In this document: piece by piece, positions 47,219 to 55,617 of the stretch | How positions within the stretch are numbered: the stretch's first letter is position 1 | Layout of the letters: each line of letters opens with the position of its first letter | Assembly (NCBI RefSeq): GCF_022513565.1 | Contig: NZ_JAKWBE010000008.1 | Coordinates: 62,001 to 126,000, forward strand | Length of the DNA stretch: 64,000 nt | Direction: 5' to 3' | DNA from: Streptomyces gilvus | GTDB lineage: Bacteria > Actinomycetota > Actinomycetes > Streptomycetales > Streptomycetaceae | Notes under the pieces: model-generated | Databases searched by the model: none | What the model was told of the DNA's origin: nothing | The model's input: the letters and a program-made list of their open reading frames with translations, nothing else | Position numbers and translations under genes: made by a program

Positions 47219-48328
47219 TCAGGGACGCCAGTCGCCGAGGTAGGCCGCCGGGGTGTGCGACCGGGCTTCGGAGTCGGTGAGCTGAGGCCGGTTCGCGGGG
47301 ACGGAGATCACGGCGCCCGGACCGGTGTTCCGGTACTCGGCGAACCGCTGGTTCTGCCAGGGATAGGTGTCCGACATGTTGGTGTAGGGGGCCGTCGCGT
47401 CGATGCCGGGGCCGAGCCAGGTCTCGCGGACGGTGAGCATCGGACGGGCGGTGGTGTCGGAGCCCGGCACCCAGGGACGGGCCAGCTTGTAGAAGCCGTC
47501 CGGGGCCTCACTGCTCACCCGGCTCCGGGTCACCAGGTAGCCGCGCGGGTTGGCGACCGCCGTGGAGGGCGCGAAGACGAAGCCGTAGGGAGCTGCGGCG
47601 AGGTCGGTGCGGTTCAGGGTGCGGAAGTGGCAGTGCTCGAACACCGCGGTCGCCCGCCCGAAGACGAAGTCGACGTCTCCCTCGACGTAGCAGTGCGCGA
47701 AGTACTGGCGGGCGAAGGTGCCGAGCGCGATCGAGTCGGCGTACAGGGTGTCCTGGTGGCCGAGGAAGCGGCAGTCGGTGAACGAACTCCGGTCGCCCTG
47801 CGCCTTGATGGCGACCGCCTGGGTGCCGGTGATGTCCGGGTGGTCGGCGCGCAGCCAGTCGTTGGCGAAGGTGATCCAGCGGGCGGTGAACCCGTCGGCC
47901 TGTACGGTCGTCGTCGCCGAACCGGAGGTGCCGTAGGTGCCGCCGCCGGGCTTGGGGGTGCCGTTGGCGTTGTCGTGGACGATCACGACGTCACGGGGGT
48001 CCTCGGACGCGCCGATCCAGGTGGCCTCGGTGCGGGTGGTGTCGAGGAGGACCGTCTCCCGGTAGGTGCCGGGGGCGAGGACCAGGGTCCGGCCGCTGCC
48101 GCTCGCGGCGGTCACGGCGGCCTGGACGGAGGTGAAGTCGCCCCGGCCGTGCGGGTCGACGTACAGGGTCCCCGGGGTGAGACGGCGGCCCGGCGAACCG
48201 TACCGGCCGAAAGGGCGCGCTCGTTCGGCGGCTCGCGCGGGGGCGGCGGCGAGGCCGAGCGTGGCGGTGACCCCGGCACCGGCGGCGAGGAATCCCCTTC
48301 TGGACAGGGGTGGTTGGGGCGAGGGCAT
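47219..48328 (-). CDS. Secreted pectinesterase, CE8 family
   Basis: Exported pectin methylesterase of 369 residues that removes methyl esters from homogalacturonan, preparing it for pectate lyases. A Tat-type signal (LSRRGFLAAGAGV, cleavage near ARA, about residue 33) is present. CE8 motifs are intact: GHQDTLY (Gln192, Asp193), GDVDFVFGRA (Asp218/Asp220) and LARPW with the substrate-binding Arg. Start is an ATG with GAAGGAG upstream. It lies 72 bases downstream of the PL1 gene on the same strand and may be co-transcribed. Confidence 0.92.
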   Translation of the reverse strand: MPSPQPPLSRRGFLAAGAGVTATLGLAAAPARAAERARPFGRYGSPGRRLTPGTLYVDPHGRGDFTSVQAAVTAASGSGRTLVLAPGTYRETVLLDTTRTEATWIGASEDPRDVVIVHDNANGTPKPGGGTYGTSGSATTTVQADGFTARWITFANDWLRADHPDITGTQAVAIKAQGDRSSFTDCRFLGHQDTLYADSIALGTFARQYFAHCYVEGDVDFVFGRATAVFEHCHFRTLNRTDLAAAPYGFVFAPSTAVANPRGYLVTRSRVSSEAPDGFYKLARPWVPGSDTTARPMLTVRETWLGPGIDATAPYTNMSDTYPWQNQRFAEYRNTGPGAVISVPANRPQLTDSEARSHTPAAYLGDWRP

Positions 48329-48400
48329 GCGGGTGCTCCTTCGCTGTGCGGCTCTGGGGAGGGGTGGCCGGGGCGCCCCGAGGCGCCCCGGCCCGGTGCG

Positions 48401-49714
48401 TCAGCGCAGCTCGCCCGCGCCCGCGCAGTGGTCGACGATCGCCGGGATCGCCCTGGCCGGATCGACCTTGGTGCGCAGGGTCGGCGTCCAGCCCGCGCCC
48501 GACTGGAGGATCTCGCCGGGCACCTGGGCGTTGTGCACGGCGATCAGGTCGGTCGGCTGCCCGTTGACGTAGTTGTCGTCGGCGGTGAGCGGCGCCTCCT
48601 TCCACTTCTTCAGGATCGAACCGGCCCGCACCCCCTCCGCCAGCGTGAACGCGTTGTGCTCGGCGACGAGTTGGGACTCCATGCCGATGCCGTAGCTGTA
48701 GCCGTAGCCGTCGCCCGCGACGAAGTGGTTGTTGTACGAGTCGACCTGCCCGAAGCGCACGCGCGGCGCCCGCTCCACCAGGTTGGCGAACAGGTTGTGG
48801 TGGAAGGTGACCTTGAGGTGCCCCCGGTCGACGGCGGCCGTCGACGCGCTGTCGCTGTTGCCGATCAGGATCGTCTTGTCGTGGTCCTCGAAGACGTTCC
48901 AGGAGGCGGTGACGTAGTCGGCGCCCTTGACGATGTCGAGTTCGCCGTCGTGCTGCTCGTAGATGCGCCCGTAGTAGTACGGCAGCGTGCTGTCCGGGTG
49001 GTCGCCGTCGGTGAAGGTGTTGTGGTCCATCCAGACGTGCGTGGAGCCGTAGATCACCGCGCTGTCGTACTCGGAGTTCCAGTTGCCGTCGGCGGTGTCG
49101 GTGGGGTCCCACTGCGGGAAGCAGTCGAGCGGGCTCTCCAGGTGCAGATTGCGCATGATCACGTTGTCGACGCCCTTGATCTGCAGGCTGGCGCCCTTGA
49201 AGCCGGCGTCCTTGCCGATGCCGACGATCGTGGTGTTGGCCGGGACGAAGGCCTCGACATACGCGGTCTGGTTGGCCTGCGAGGCCCGGCGCAGACCCTC
49301 GGGGCTGTCGTCGGGCTCGCCGTCCAGGTTCTTGTCACGGCCCCAGACGGCCGGGTCGTACATCTTCAGATAGGTGGCGAAGTCGTACCCGGGCGCCTCG
49401 AACGAGGCGCAGCTCGGCCCGTCGGCGTCGATCGTGCCCTTCACCTTGATGATCTTCGGGGTGCTGCCGCCGGCCGCGAGCGCGGCCTTGAAGCCGGCCC
49501 AGTCGGTGACGGTGTAGACGTGCGCGGCGTCGGCGGCCGAACCGCCGGTGGTGCCGGTCCCGTAGGAGGCCCAGCCGTCCTTGGCGGCGAGCGTCTGCCG
49601 CCCGAGGTCCCGTCCCTGGGCCTGGGCGGTGGCGGTCCCGGTGACCCCGAGGACCAGGGCGGTGCAGCCCACGACCGACGCTATGACACGTCCATGACAT
49701 TTCGGTGTACGCAC
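48401..49714 (-). CDS. Secreted pectate lyase, PL1 family
   Basis: Exported Ca2+-dependent pectate lyase of 437 residues. The signal peptide ends near AQAQ (about residue 33). The beta-helix carries the PL1 signatures VWMDHNTFTDGDHP, with acidic Ca2+ ligands, and ERAPRVRFGQVDSYNNHF, with the catalytic Arg. The GTG at 49714 has GAGGAGAG nine bases upstream; the open frame continues into the CE12 gene without homology. The PL1 start lies 13 bases after the CE12 stop, so the two form an operon with CE8 behind. Confidence 0.92.
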   Translation of the reverse strand: MRTPKCHGRVIASVVGCTALVLGVTGTATAQAQGRDLGRQTLAAKDGWASYGTGTTGGSAADAAHVYTVTDWAGFKAALAAGGSTPKIIKVKGTIDADGPSCASFEAPGYDFATYLKMYDPAVWGRDKNLDGEPDDSPEGLRRASQANQTAYVEAFVPANTTIVGIGKDAGFKGASLQIKGVDNVIMRNLHLESPLDCFPQWDPTDTADGNWNSEYDSAVIYGSTHVWMDHNTFTDGDHPDSTLPYYYGRIYEQHDGELDIVKGADYVTASWNVFEDHDKTILIGNSDSASTAAVDRGHLKVTFHHNLFANLVERAPRVRFGQVDSYNNHFVAGDGYGYSYGIGMESQLVAEHNAFTLAEGVRAGSILKKWKEAPLTADDNYVNGQPTDLIAVHNAQVPGEILQSGAGWTPTLRTKVDPARAIPAIVDHCAGAGELR

Positions 49715-49727
49715 TGTGCGGCTCTCC

Positions 49728-50501
49728 TCAGCTTGCGGTTGGCCAAGTGATCCAGGAGGTGGGTATCTCCTCGTGCAGCCGGACGACGTCGTGCCGGGCC
49801 AGCACCCGGGTGCGCAGCGACTCCCGCGCCACGAGCCGGGCCACGGCGATGGCCCCCGGCGGGTTGAAGTGCGTGTTGTCCTGCTCGGTGTCGGTCCAGT
49901 TGAAGTACTTCTTCGTCTCCTCGACCCCGAGTTCCTGCCACAGCGCGAGCGACAGCGCCTCGATGTCGAGCAACGCCACCCGCTCCTCGCGCGCGAGCGC
50001 CCGCATCGCCGCCGGATACTCCCCGTGCGTCGGCACGGCGTTCCCCCCGGCGTCGAACCGACGCCGCTCGACGGGGGTGGCGAGAACGGGCCGGGCCCCC
50101 TTCTTCCGAGCCCCCTCGACATACATCCGCAGATAGTCCTGGTACGTCGTCCAGGGCTCGGTGTAGCGAGTGGGGTCGTCGCTCTTCTCGTCGTTGTGCG
50201 CGAACTGCACGAGCAGCAGATCTCCGGGCCGGATGACGGAAAGGATCTCGTCGAGCCGCCCCTCATCGACGAAACTCTTCGAACTCCGCCCATTCACGGC
50301 ATGGTTGGCGACGACAAGACCCTTCCGAAGAAAGAACGGAAGAGCCATGCCCCACCCCGTCTCCGGGGCGGCGTCGGCGTATTTCTGCGCGGCGGTGGAA
50401 TCACCGGCGATGTAGAGGGTGCGTTTCCTCTCGGGAGAGCGACCGACGAGAGGAACGGCGGCCAAGGCGCCTGCGGTGACCTGCCTACGGGTAAGTGACA
50501 A
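49728..50501 (-). CDS. Rhamnogalacturonan acetylesterase, CE12-type SGNH hydrolase
   Basis: GDSL/SGNH esterase of 257 residues that removes acetyl groups from rhamnogalacturonan. Blocks are LYIAGDSTAAQ (Ser35), GMALPFFL, the block V Asn in QFAHNDEKSDD and the terminal DxxH (QDNTHFNPPGA). The probable start is TTG (50501) with GGAAAGG upstream. The N-terminus (LTRRQVTAGALAAVPLVG) is a weak Tat-like export signal. First gene of a CE12-PL1-CE8 run; the upstream gap holds repeat copy B. Confidence 0.89.
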   Translation of the reverse strand: MSLTRRQVTAGALAAVPLVGRSPERKRTLYIAGDSTAAQKYADAAPETGWGMALPFFLRKGLVVANHAVNGRSSKSFVDEGRLDEILSVIRPGDLLLVQFAHNDEKSDDPTRYTEPWTTYQDYLRMYVEGARKKGARPVLATPVERRRFDAGGNAVPTHGEYPAAMRALAREERVALLDIEALSLALWQELGVEETKKYFNWTDTEQDNTHFNPPGAIAVARLVARESLRTRVLARHDVVRLHEEIPTSWITWPTAS

Positions 50502-50528
50502 GACCGTTCACCTTTCCGACTGTTCTGG

Positions 50529-50580
50529 GGGGCGCGGGGCTGTGTCGATGTGCGGCTCCGCCGCGTGGGCGCGACCAGCC
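50529..50580 (+). repeat. 52-bp dispersed repeat, copy B
   Basis: Same-orientation match (49 of 52) to 37732-37783, with differences at three C/T or A/G positions. It sits between the sugar-binding-protein gene and the CE12 gene, both on the reverse strand, and could cap their mRNA with its GCGGCTCCGCCGC hairpin. Confidence 0.85.
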
Positions 50581-50618
50581 ACGAACAGCGGCCGCGCCCA
50601 CAACCGAACGCACCGAGC

Positions 50619-51959
50619 TCAGTGGTTCTTCTTCCAGTCCGCCTGAGCCTTGTTCAACTGATCGGCGAGCGTGTCCAGGAACGCCTTCGCCGTCATCTTC
50701 CCGAGCAGCACCTTCTGGAAGTTCGGCTCGTTGTCGGCCTTGGAGATCGTGTTCCAGTCCGGCAGGTAGTACGGCAACTGCACGATCGTCGTGTCACTGC
50801 CGTTCAACGCCTCAGCCGCCAGCTTCGTGGGCTCGGCCTTCTGGATCCACGCGTCCTGCGCGGCCTCCGTGTTCGCCGGAATCTGCCCGGCCGACTGGTT
50901 GAACTTCGAGTTCTCCTCGTGCGAGACGGCGAACTCCACGAACTTCCACGCGGCCGCCTTGTTCTTGCTGGACTTGAAGACACTCATCCCGTCGACGGGA
51001 TTGGAGATCTGCACCCGCTTGCCGTCGTCCAGCGTCGGGTTCGGCAGTCCCCGGAACTTGTCGGCCCCCAGCGCCTTCAGATGGTCCTGGTACGAGCCGA
51101 GGTTGTGGCTCAGCATCCCGATCGTGCCGCTGTCCCACTGCGCGACCATCTTGGTGAAGTCGTTGTTGACGTCGGCGGACGGCGTGTCCTTCTTGTACAG
51201 CCCGACGTACTTCTCCAGCGCGGCCACGACCTTCGGGTCGTTGACCGTGGTCTTGTCGCCGTTCCAGAACGAGGTGACACCGCTCTGGCTGTACGCCGCG
51301 TCCAGGGCCGGCGCGATGGACCCCTCGCCGCCCCGGATCGTGAACCCGAACTGGTTCTTGCCCTTGTCGGTGAGCTTGTCAGCGGCCGCGTAGAACTTCG
51401 ACCAGGTCGTCGGCGCGTCCAGCCCGGCCTTCTGGAACAGGTCGGTGCGGTACCACAGCACGCCGTTGTTGGAGGAGGTCGGGATCTGGTACAGCTCCTT
51501 GCCGCCACCGGCGGCCCGGCTGTTGTCCAGCAGCTTCTGGCTCAGCTTGCCGTTCAGCGAGCTCTTCGCCAGCCGGCTGTCGAGCGGCTCCAGCGCGCCC
51601 TGCACCGCGACCTCGGCGAGCATCGCGGTGCCCACACCGCCGACGTCGGGCAGACCGCCGCCCTGGATGGCGGTGTCGTACTTGGACTGGGCGCTGGCGG
51701 CGGGGATGCCGACGTAGTTGACCTTGATGTTCGGGTTCTTCTTCTCGAAGTCGGCGATGATCTGCTTCCAGATGTCGGTGCGGACACCGCCGTTGTTGTC
51801 CCAGAAGGTGATCTCGCCCTTGCCGGAGCCCTCGTTGCCCTTGTCCCCCGCGCTGCCGCTGCCGTCGTCGCCGCAGGCGGTGGCGGTCAGCGCGAGCACG
51901 GAGCCCAGGGCGACGGCGATGGCGGCCCTGCTTCTGCGGTTGCGGATGCTGCTCTTCAT
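50619..51959 (-). CDS. Sugar ABC transporter substrate-binding lipoprotein (family 1)
   Basis: Extracellular solute-binding protein of 446 residues. A lipoprotein signal with lipobox LTATAC (Cys29) is followed by a Gly/Ser/Asp linker and a two-lobed family 1 domain starting at GEITFWDNNGG; GIPAASAQSKYDTAIQGG and PTSSNNGVLWYRTDLF are typical. The ATG at 51959 is chosen over an upstream Met because it begins the signal peptide. A LacI-type palindrome lies 66 bases before the start. The matching permeases are 3.7 kb upstream on the same strand; no ATPase is nearby, so a shared MsiK-type ATPase is expected. Confidence 0.9.
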   Translation of the reverse strand: MKSSIRNRRSRAAIAVALGSVLALTATACGDDGSGSAGDKGNEGSGKGEITFWDNNGGVRTDIWKQIIADFEKKNPNIKVNYVGIPAASAQSKYDTAIQGGGLPDVGGVGTAMLAEVAVQGALEPLDSRLAKSSLNGKLSQKLLDNSRAAGGGKELYQIPTSSNNGVLWYRTDLFQKAGLDAPTTWSKFYAAADKLTDKGKNQFGFTIRGGEGSIAPALDAAYSQSGVTSFWNGDKTTVNDPKVVAALEKYVGLYKKDTPSADVNNDFTKMVAQWDSGTIGMLSHNLGSYQDHLKALGADKFRGLPNPTLDDGKRVQISNPVDGMSVFKSSKNKAAAWKFVEFAVSHEENSKFNQSAGQIPANTEAAQDAWIQKAEPTKLAAEALNGSDTTIVQLPYYLPDWNTISKADNEPNFQKVLLGKMTAKAFLDTLADQLNKAQADWKKNH

Positions 51960-52024
51960 TGGTCGGCTCTCTTCTTCTGGATCCAACGGAGTTGTGACGT
52001 TGTGGGGGGACGTCCTCAAGGCGT

Positions 52025-52036
52025 GTAAGCGCTTGC
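52025..52036. promoter_or_regulatory. LacI/GalR-type operator before the sugar-binding protein
   Basis: GTAAGCGCTTGC, with the perfect palindrome AAGCGCTT at 52027-52034, sits between the GH43 stop and the binding-protein start. It has the CpG-centred shape of LacI/GalR operators common before Streptomyces sugar-uptake genes. No LacI-family gene lies in the window. Confidence 0.65.
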
Positions 52037-52081
52037 TACGGAGGTGCGTCATCGGGCCTCCAACAGGCGGGCGGGAGTGGG

Positions 52082-53584
52082 CTACAGAGGGCTGATCCTG
52101 AAGTGCGTGAAAGTTGCCGCCCCGGCGTGTCCCGAGCCGGCCGGCGCGAGGGCGAACAGGCCGAGCAGCGCGCCGACCCAGCGCCAGGGGGTGGCGGCGA
52201 ACACGGGACCCGAGGGACGCGGCCCCTCCCCGGTGTCGTACAGGAACCGGCAGCGCGCCCCGGCCCCGATCTCGATGCGCAGCCGCGCCCTCCCCTGGGG
52301 CGCGATCCGCGGGTGATCGGCGTCCCGTTCGTGCTCGGCGACCTCCTCGGCGAACCGGTGCACGAGATGGACCGTCCCGTCGGCGCCCCGCTGCAGCCCG
52401 ATCCAGCCGTACGCGTCCCCGAGCACCGCGAGTCCGGCCCGCGCCCCCGCCTCCTCGCTGTGCAGCCGCAGCTCCACCTCGACGGCCGAGGGTGTGCCGG
52501 GCAGCCGCTGGGTGAGGATGTTGGGGAGTTTGCGCAGGTCGTGGGCGTCGGCCGAGCGGACGCAGGCCAGCCGGAGCCCGTCACCGGAGTGGTGGGTCGC
52601 CCAGCCGTCCCGGGGGTTGGCGGTCCAGCTCCACTGCCGGCCGAAGCGTCCGCCGGGGAAGTCGTCGTCGGTGGCGGGCGCGGCGGGCGGCTGCGGAGGC
52701 AGACCGGGCAGCGGGTGTACGGCCACGGGGGCGCCCTCGTCGCCCAGCACCGGCCAGCCGTCCGTGCCCCAGCGCATCGGCTGGAGGTGCACGACACGGC
52801 CGTACGCGCCCCGCTGCTGGAAGTGCAGGAACCAGTCCTCCCCGGACGGGGTGCGCACCCAGCCGCCCTGGTGCGGTCCGTTGACGTCGGTGTCCCGCTG
52901 TTCGAGGACGATCCTCTCCTCGTACGGCCCGAAGAAGCCGCGCGAGCGGAAGGCGCCCTGCCAGCCGGTCTCGACGCCCCCGGCGGGCGCGAGGATCCAG
53001 AACCAGCCGTCGTGCCGGTAAAGCTTGGGGCCCTCCAGGGTGAACCAGCCCGGGATCCGGTCGCCGTCGACGATCACCTTGCCCTCGTCGAGGAGTTCGG
53101 TGGCGTCGGGGCGCATCCGGTGGCCGGTGAGGCGGTTCTTGACGCCGGAGCGGGACCTGGCCCAGGCGTGCACCAGGTAGGCGTCGCCGGTCTCCTCGTC
53201 CCACAACGGGCAGGGGTCGATCAGGCCCTTGCCCGCCTTGAGCAGGTGCGGGCGGGTCCAAGGACCGCGGATCTCGGGGGCGTTGACCTGGAAGACACCC
53301 TGGTCGGGATCGCCCCAGAAGATCCAGAAGCGGTCGTCGTGATGCCGGATCGAGGGCGCCCAGACCCCGCAGTCGTGCCGGGGGGCCGCGAACTCGGCGG
53401 CGGGCTCCAGGCGTTGCAGCGCATGGCCGACCAGCGTCCAGTTGACCAGGTCGCGCGAGTGCAGCAGCGGCAGGCCCGGGACCCGCCCGAAGCTGGAGGC
53501 GGTGAGGTAGAAGTCCTCGCCGACGCGGACCACGTCGGGGTCGGACCAGTCGGCGTTCAGGACCGGGTTGGTGTACGTCGTCAC
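52082..53584 (-). CDS. GH43-family beta-xylosidase/arabinofuranosidase-like enzyme
   Basis: Cytoplasmic glycosidase of 500 residues, without a signal peptide. The N-terminal propeller carries the base Asp in NADWSDPDVVRVG, VWAPSIR, the middle Asp in GLIDPCPLWD and the acid Glu in FTLEGPKLY. The C-terminal about 180 residues (from DDDFPGGRFGRQWSW) form the concanavalin-like domain usual in beta-xylosidase-type GH43 proteins. The GTG at 53584 overlaps the DUF6807 stop (GTGA). The LacI-type operator lies just downstream. Likely substrates are short oligomers brought in by the adjacent transporter. Confidence 0.87.
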   Translation of the reverse strand: MTTYTNPVLNADWSDPDVVRVGEDFYLTASSFGRVPGLPLLHSRDLVNWTLVGHALQRLEPAAEFAAPRHDCGVWAPSIRHHDDRFWIFWGDPDQGVFQVNAPEIRGPWTRPHLLKAGKGLIDPCPLWDEETGDAYLVHAWARSRSGVKNRLTGHRMRPDATELLDEGKVIVDGDRIPGWFTLEGPKLYRHDGWFWILAPAGGVETGWQGAFRSRGFFGPYEERIVLEQRDTDVNGPHQGGWVRTPSGEDWFLHFQQRGAYGRVVHLQPMRWGTDGWPVLGDEGAPVAVHPLPGLPPQPPAAPATDDDFPGGRFGRQWSWTANPRDGWATHHSGDGLRLACVRSADAHDLRKLPNILTQRLPGTPSAVEVELRLHSEEAGARAGLAVLGDAYGWIGLQRGADGTVHLVHRFAEEVAEHERDADHPRIAPQGRARLRIEIGAGARCRFLYDTGEGPRPSGPVFAATPWRWVGALLGLFALAPAGSGHAGAATFTHFRISPL

Positions 53585-54426
53585 TGGCTCACCGCCTTGC
53601 GGACCAGCGCGGCGGCCTCGCCCCGGCCGAGCCGGCCGTCGGCGACGACGGTCACCACCCGCCGTACGACCGTGGCCCCCGGCTCGATCGGCAGCCGCTC
53701 CTCGGACGCCAACGACGAGCCCACGCCCGGGTATTCGGCGGTGCGCACGAACCACGGGTCACGGCGGGTGGCGTCCGTGGCGCCGGCGAAGACCAGCGTC
53801 CAGCCGGTGCCCGCGAGCGCCAGCCAGTCGGCGCGGGTGCCGTGGACCTCCGGCTCGCCCTCGCGCTCGGGGGTGAAGACGTGCGGGGCCTCCCGCTCCT
53901 TGCGCGCGCGCCAGAAGAAGCCCCCGTACGCGGCGCCGGGGCGGCCGTTGGTGGCGGGGCTGCCGATGGAGAGCAGGCCGGAGGTCACGTTGGTGAGGGA
54001 GAAGGTGAAGTCCAACGCCCAGGCGGAGTCGGTGAGTTCGGTGGACGCCACCGTCCGGCGCTCACGCAGCAGTTCGCTGCCGGAGGCGACCCAGCGCAGT
54101 TCCTCCACGAAGCCGTCGGGGTCGCGGAGCTGGAAGGAGGTGTGGCGCTGGGCGCCGTGGTTGTCCAGCTCGGTCGGCCCCCGGCCTCGGACGTACGTCC
54201 GCCCGCCCCAGAAGTTGTGCCCCTCGACGTCGGGAACGGCGACACCGACGCCGAGGTGGTGGGTGTGGTCGGCCGGGCTCAGCTCCGTGACGGCCGTGCC
54301 GGCCAGGGTGGTGACGGGGTGCAGATACGGGCGCGGGGAGAGCCCGGCGGGCAGTTCGGGCCGGGTGACGTACCGGCCGACGGGGCGGCCCGCCACGCGC
54401 AGGACCGGGGAGTCGTTGGTCGTCAT
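53581..54426 (-). CDS. DUF6807 (PmoA-like) protein
   Basis: Protein of 281 residues in the DUF6807/PmoA-like family, which has a galactose-mutarotase-like beta-sandwich appearance and no established activity that I know of. Blocks are RPYLHPVTTLAGTAVTELSP, DHTHHLGVGVAVPDVEG with a His cluster, and HNFWGGRTYV. No signal peptide. The ATG at 54426 overlaps the oxidoreductase stop, and the stop overlaps the GH43 start, so the three genes are tightly coupled. A role in handling an oxidised or keto-sugar made by the oxidoreductase is an inference from this coupling. Confidence 0.75.
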   Translation of the reverse strand: MTTNDSPVLRVAGRPVGRYVTRPELPAGLSPRPYLHPVTTLAGTAVTELSPADHTHHLGVGVAVPDVEGHNFWGGRTYVRGRGPTELDNHGAQRHTSFQLRDPDGFVEELRWVASGSELLRERRTVASTELTDSAWALDFTFSLTNVTSGLLSIGSPATNGRPGAAYGGFFWRARKEREAPHVFTPEREGEPEVHGTRADWLALAGTGWTLVFAGATDATRRDPWFVRTAEYPGVGSSLASEERLPIEPGATVVRRVVTVVADGRLGRGEAAALVRKAVSQ

Positions 54427-55565
54427 CTGCTCACCTCTTTCACCGGGGCCCAGGCGGCGCCGAGTTCGGAGTAGAGGGCGAGGGTGTCGGCGCAGGCGGC
54501 GACCAGGCCGTCGACGCCGGTCACGGCCCTGCGGTCCTCGTCGGGGACCCGGCGCCAGGCCTCCGGCGGCAGCGGGACCGGGTCGGGCGACTGCCGAATC
54601 GCTTCGACGACCCGCATGAAGGCGCCCGTCGCCTCGGGCGTGACCAGCGGCTCGGCACCGTCGCCGATATGGTCGACCAGGTTCTGCAGCAGGTCGGTGC
54701 GGCCGTACTCGTACTCCTCGGGGCCGTGGTCGGCACGCTGGAGCAGGACGCGGTCCTGCTTGTACCAGAAGGTGATGCGGCCGCTGGTGCCGTGCAACAG
54801 GACGTACGGCTCGTCGGGGTGCTCGGCGCACAGGGTGGCGGCGACGGTGACCTGGCGGCCCTGGGCCGTGCTGATCCGGACGCAGGAGGTGTCGTCGGAC
54901 TCGATGTCGTTGGCGCGCAGCAGTTCGAGCTCGATGTCGGTGACGTCCTCGGCGCGGGAGGAGCCGTTCAGGGCGAGGGCGGTGGCGACCACGTGGGCGA
55001 GGGGATTGGTCAGCACGCCGTCGACGACGTCCACGCCGTCCAGGCGCCGCCTGCCGGCCCAGGGGGCCCGCCGGTAGTACGCCTCCGCCCGTGCCCACGC
55101 CCCGGCGCCGCCGACCCCGACCAGTTCGCCGATCCTCCCCTCGGCGACCATCTCGCGGATCGCCGGCACGGCGTGCGAGCCCAGCGACTGGAACCCGATC
55201 TGGCACACGACCCCGGCCCCGGCGATCCCGTCCGCCATCCGCCGGAACTCGGCGTAGGAAGGCGCGGGCGGCTTCTCCAGGAGCAGGTGCACGCCCCTGC
55301 GCGCGGCCGTCAGCGCCAGGTCGGTGTGGGTGGGGATGGGGGTGCAGATCACCGCGATCCGGGCACCGGTCGCGTCCAGGAGGGCGGCGAGGTCCGGCGA
55401 CTGCTCGGGCGTGCCGAGGCCGTCGGGGATCTCGTCCGGGGCCAGCGGGGTCAGCTCGCAGATGCCCGCGAGCCGGACGATCCCCTTGTCCTGGAGCCGG
55501 CGGATGTTGTCCAGGTGCCAGCGGCCGTGACCGCGTGCGCCCACCAGGACGATGTCCGTGCTCAT
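54423..55565 (-). CDS. Gfo/Idh/MocA-family sugar oxidoreductase
   Basis: NAD(P)-dependent oxidoreductase of 380 residues. The Rossmann domain begins IVLVGARGHGRWH, and the catalytic EKP motif is intact (Glu97-Lys98-Pro99). A C-terminal alpha/beta substrate domain follows (GVLTNPLAHVVATALALN). ATG start. It is the third gene of the permease-permease-oxidoreductase-DUF6807-GH43 run, 52 bases after the second permease. It probably oxidises or reduces the imported sugar or a glycoside; substrate unknown. Confidence 0.87.
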   Translation of the reverse strand: MSTDIVLVGARGHGRWHLDNIRRLQDKGIVRLAGICELTPLAPDEIPDGLGTPEQSPDLAALLDATGARIAVICTPIPTHTDLALTAARRGVHLLLEKPPAPSYAEFRRMADGIAGAGVVCQIGFQSLGSHAVPAIREMVAEGRIGELVGVGGAGAWARAEAYYRRAPWAGRRRLDGVDVVDGVLTNPLAHVVATALALNGSSRAEDVTDIELELLRANDIESDDTSCVRISTAQGRQVTVAATLCAEHPDEPYVLLHGTSGRITFWYKQDRVLLQRADHGPEEYEYGRTDLLQNLVDHIGDGAEPLVTPEATGAFMRVVEAIRQSPDPVPLPPEAWRRVPDEDRRAVTGVDGLVAACADTLALYSELGAAWAPVKEVSR

Positions 55566-55617
55566 GGGATCCTCCCCGCGCCGGTCGGAGCGTGTCGGGC
55601 GGGCGTCGGACGGGTCG

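Noticed and set aside
46973..49750. Forward open frame of 925 codons across the pectinesterase and PL1 genes
   Set aside because: It is antisense to two clear secreted enzymes and lacks any recognisable domain; low-complexity Gly/Arg/Val composition is typical of shadows in this genome.
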